Shown piece after piece: positions 41,101 to 44,100 of a stretch of DNA of 64,000 bases; the stretch's first letter is position 1, and the number at the start of each line of letters is the position of its first letter. This DNA comes from Nereocystis luetkeana (taxonomy: Eukaryota > Sar > Phaeophyceae > Laminariales > Laminariaceae): positions 864,001 through 928,000 of the forward strand of contig JARUPZ010000013.1 in the NCBI GenBank assembly GCA_031213475.1, read 5' to 3'. Both the position numbers and the translations under genes were made by a program. Below the pieces are notes generated by a model. That model was not told the DNA's origin. It searched no databases and saw only the letters and a program-made list of their open reading frames with translations.

Positions 41101-44100
41101 GCATCTCGAGCGGCAGTCACACATCTCGAGCGGCAGGTACACACCTCGCGCGGCAGTTACATACCTCGCGCGGCCGTTACGGATATCAACCCATGGACAT
41201 TGACAAGAAAGAGCAAGAGTCACCAACTCAAGCGAGGAGAAAACCTGATTTTCATTTGCGACCATTTGTGACCGACGGAATAGTCATGGTTCTCTACCGA
41301 CGTGCACTAAGTGCTGAATATAGCTTCAAGTGTATGCCGTCGGTCAGGGTGAGAGGAGGCGGCGGGATATCAGGCCCGTTACTTACACATCTCGAAAGTC
41401 GAAAAGCGGTAGTGCTTGGCAAGAGCAATATTCACCGTCTCCAAGGAGGGGGAAACCTGTTTTTTTCACTGTGACCGACGGAAGCATCATGGCTCTCTAC
41501 CGACGTAGACTAAGTGCTGAATACAGGAGGAACATATATTGGAAGGAGCGCTCGTTCGGTCGTGTCGCTATTAATAGCGTCACGGGACACGGGTGTGCGA
41601 GTACAGCAGGGATGCATCATGGGCGGACAGCACGAAGAGTGATAAGACCTACCAATAGGAGGCTACAACTCTTGCCGTGATGTCAACGAAAAGTTGTGGA
41701 TACTGTACCCTTAACCTTCCCCTTTTCAGGATTCAGGATACAGGACATGGGATGCATGATTCCGGATACAAGAGCTGGCGATGGTATTTGTAGTATAAGG
41801 TAAAACCCTCCACGAGTTGCGCTGGAGACTAAACAACAATGGTGGAGGAACAAAACACGTGTGCTGACAGTCGCTATCCCCGGAATTAGTGTTGAACGGG
41901 AAAAGGGTGGCCTTGTGGGGGCGGCAGCGGGGGACGGGAAACGAAAGCGACTGTTGGCTGGCGCTGCAGCTGTTTTTGGGTGTAACGTAGGTCCTATTTA
42001 CTATGGCCCCCGGTAATACTGTAGTCGTGACTCAGATCTGGGGCCACATAGCAGGGTCTTTCCCCCTCCCCCACCTCCCTACTCCCTACTGCGGTTCTGC
42101 ACCTATTACTATTACGGCGGTCCATAGTTAATAGGACCAAATATTGTTAGTAAAAATGCTTAAATATATAGGTTTTATTAATGTGTACCGTAGGCCCTAT
42201 TAACTATGGTCCCCCGTAATAGTAGGCTACTGCCGCAAAAACCAGCACAGCTGTCAGTACTGCCACAATAGTACTCTTTACTACAAGCACGGGTGGAATC
42301 CGGAAAGCAGGCTGCCAGAAAATACGTACCACTCTGACCCAAAATATAAGGGACGTTTTGGATTGAACAATTATATGCTGAAGGCCCCTATATTTCAGGT
42401 CAGCGTGGTACGATACAGCAATGGCGTACCCATTGTTGGACCATCCGGTTTAACCCTTCTATTACTGGGGACCATATAAAATAAGACCAAATATTGTAGG
42501 TAAAAAAAGGAAATATATAGGTTTTTGTGTGTACCGTAGGTCCTATTTACTATGGTCCCCCGCAATAGGGCAAACTGCTTATGTGCAGTCGCCTTTTGGG
42601 GACAACGCAGCCAAATTCTAAGTACATAGTCGTGTCGCCAAAACGGAACGGCACATAAACAGTTTGCCCTATTAATACAAGGGTTGAGGCATACCTCGTA
42701 TCAATAGCACAGATACGATCAGGTGAATAGGCCAACAGTAAGTACGGGCTACATACACTCGTGGGTTTTTACTTTCGACGTGCGTGATATACCACTGTGC
42801 GCGGTGTCACACGATTGCAAAGCGTTTCGCCGTCCCATTTGGGATCGCAGATACGGCTTGAAATTATTAATAGTGTGGGCTCATTCTTTTCCAGGAGTAA
42901 CACGTGACACAAAAACGGAGATAATACCACGCAAATAGGCTTGCCACGAGGCGGTCTTGAAATCGGTACACCCCGGTTGTAGGGGTACGAGTAACGTTAC
43001 TGTTGGCCAAGAGCGTTTGAAAACCGACGGGGCTCCTCAAATAAGGAAATCTTCGATACGCAACATGCAGTGTACTCAATACCTGGTGTGGCCCACTTGA
43101 ACATTATCAATCGTGTACGTATACCTAACTGCAAGGCATGGAATTGTTCGTGAGGTTTGCCGTTTTATTTTCATCGATGTAAGTTTTGGGTATGTACTCG
43201 TAGGGGAGAGCTCCATAACAGGTGATGAGCCGCAGAAGATCACTGCTGTAGGCGCGCACCCCTGCAGTCAAAGGCGTCAGGAGACATGCCAAGCAAGGCA
43301 AAACGTGCGCTGTCAAGGGCGCAGGGCCGACTTTTCCGCACTAAAACCTAGTAGTTTGGTGTCAGTCAATGCATGTCAAGGCAGGCAGCGCTGCCGTCTG
43401 TCAAGGGGTGAAAGCGCTGTCTCCTGACATGTTTGCCTGCAGCAGCAGCAGTGGTACCAGTAGCACCTACTGCTGTGTGTGTTCTTCACATTAAACCGTT
43501 CTTTCTACCCGTCGACATCCAGCACACCCAGTGTCCGTGCCGATTCTTCAATCCTAGAAGAGATACAAGTTCTGTGGTCACAAAGATACTCCACAGAGAT
43601 ACTACGCTGCTCCACAGAGATACTACGTTGCCACGTATAGTATTAGTACCTGGCAATACTGCTGTATATAGTATACCTGATATAGTATTGCGCGTTTAGC
43701 TCACCAGTATTCCAGCAAGTGGCACCAGACATGCGTAGAGTCGGACCGAATATGATACTTGTACTGGTACTGGTACCGTGAAGTATTATACCCGTGGTAC
43801 GAGTGCGCGACACGAAAACACTGCAAGGACGGCCGTAAACCAGGGTTCAGACATTCGTTGAAAAGTGCCGTTGAAAATTGAAGAACAGCCCGAAAAACAC
43901 GACGAACAACGTGCAAGAAGCACGTGTTGTGCGCCGGCTACAAGAACCTGGTGCCTTGGTTATACTGCTGTTGTACACGTATTTCATACTTTAGTACAAT
44001 AGCACCGGACCGGCAGCAGCAGCAGCAGCGGCAGCAGCAGCAGTTGCCATGCGACTACTGTTGCTGTTACCCCATGCTGGCAGTACCGTACCTCATTGTA

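Noticed and set aside
40881-41474. 197-codon open frame with THLARQLHTSRGS repeats
   Set aside because: It is the 18-bp tandem array read in frame; the other frames are equally open and no splice or domain support exists.
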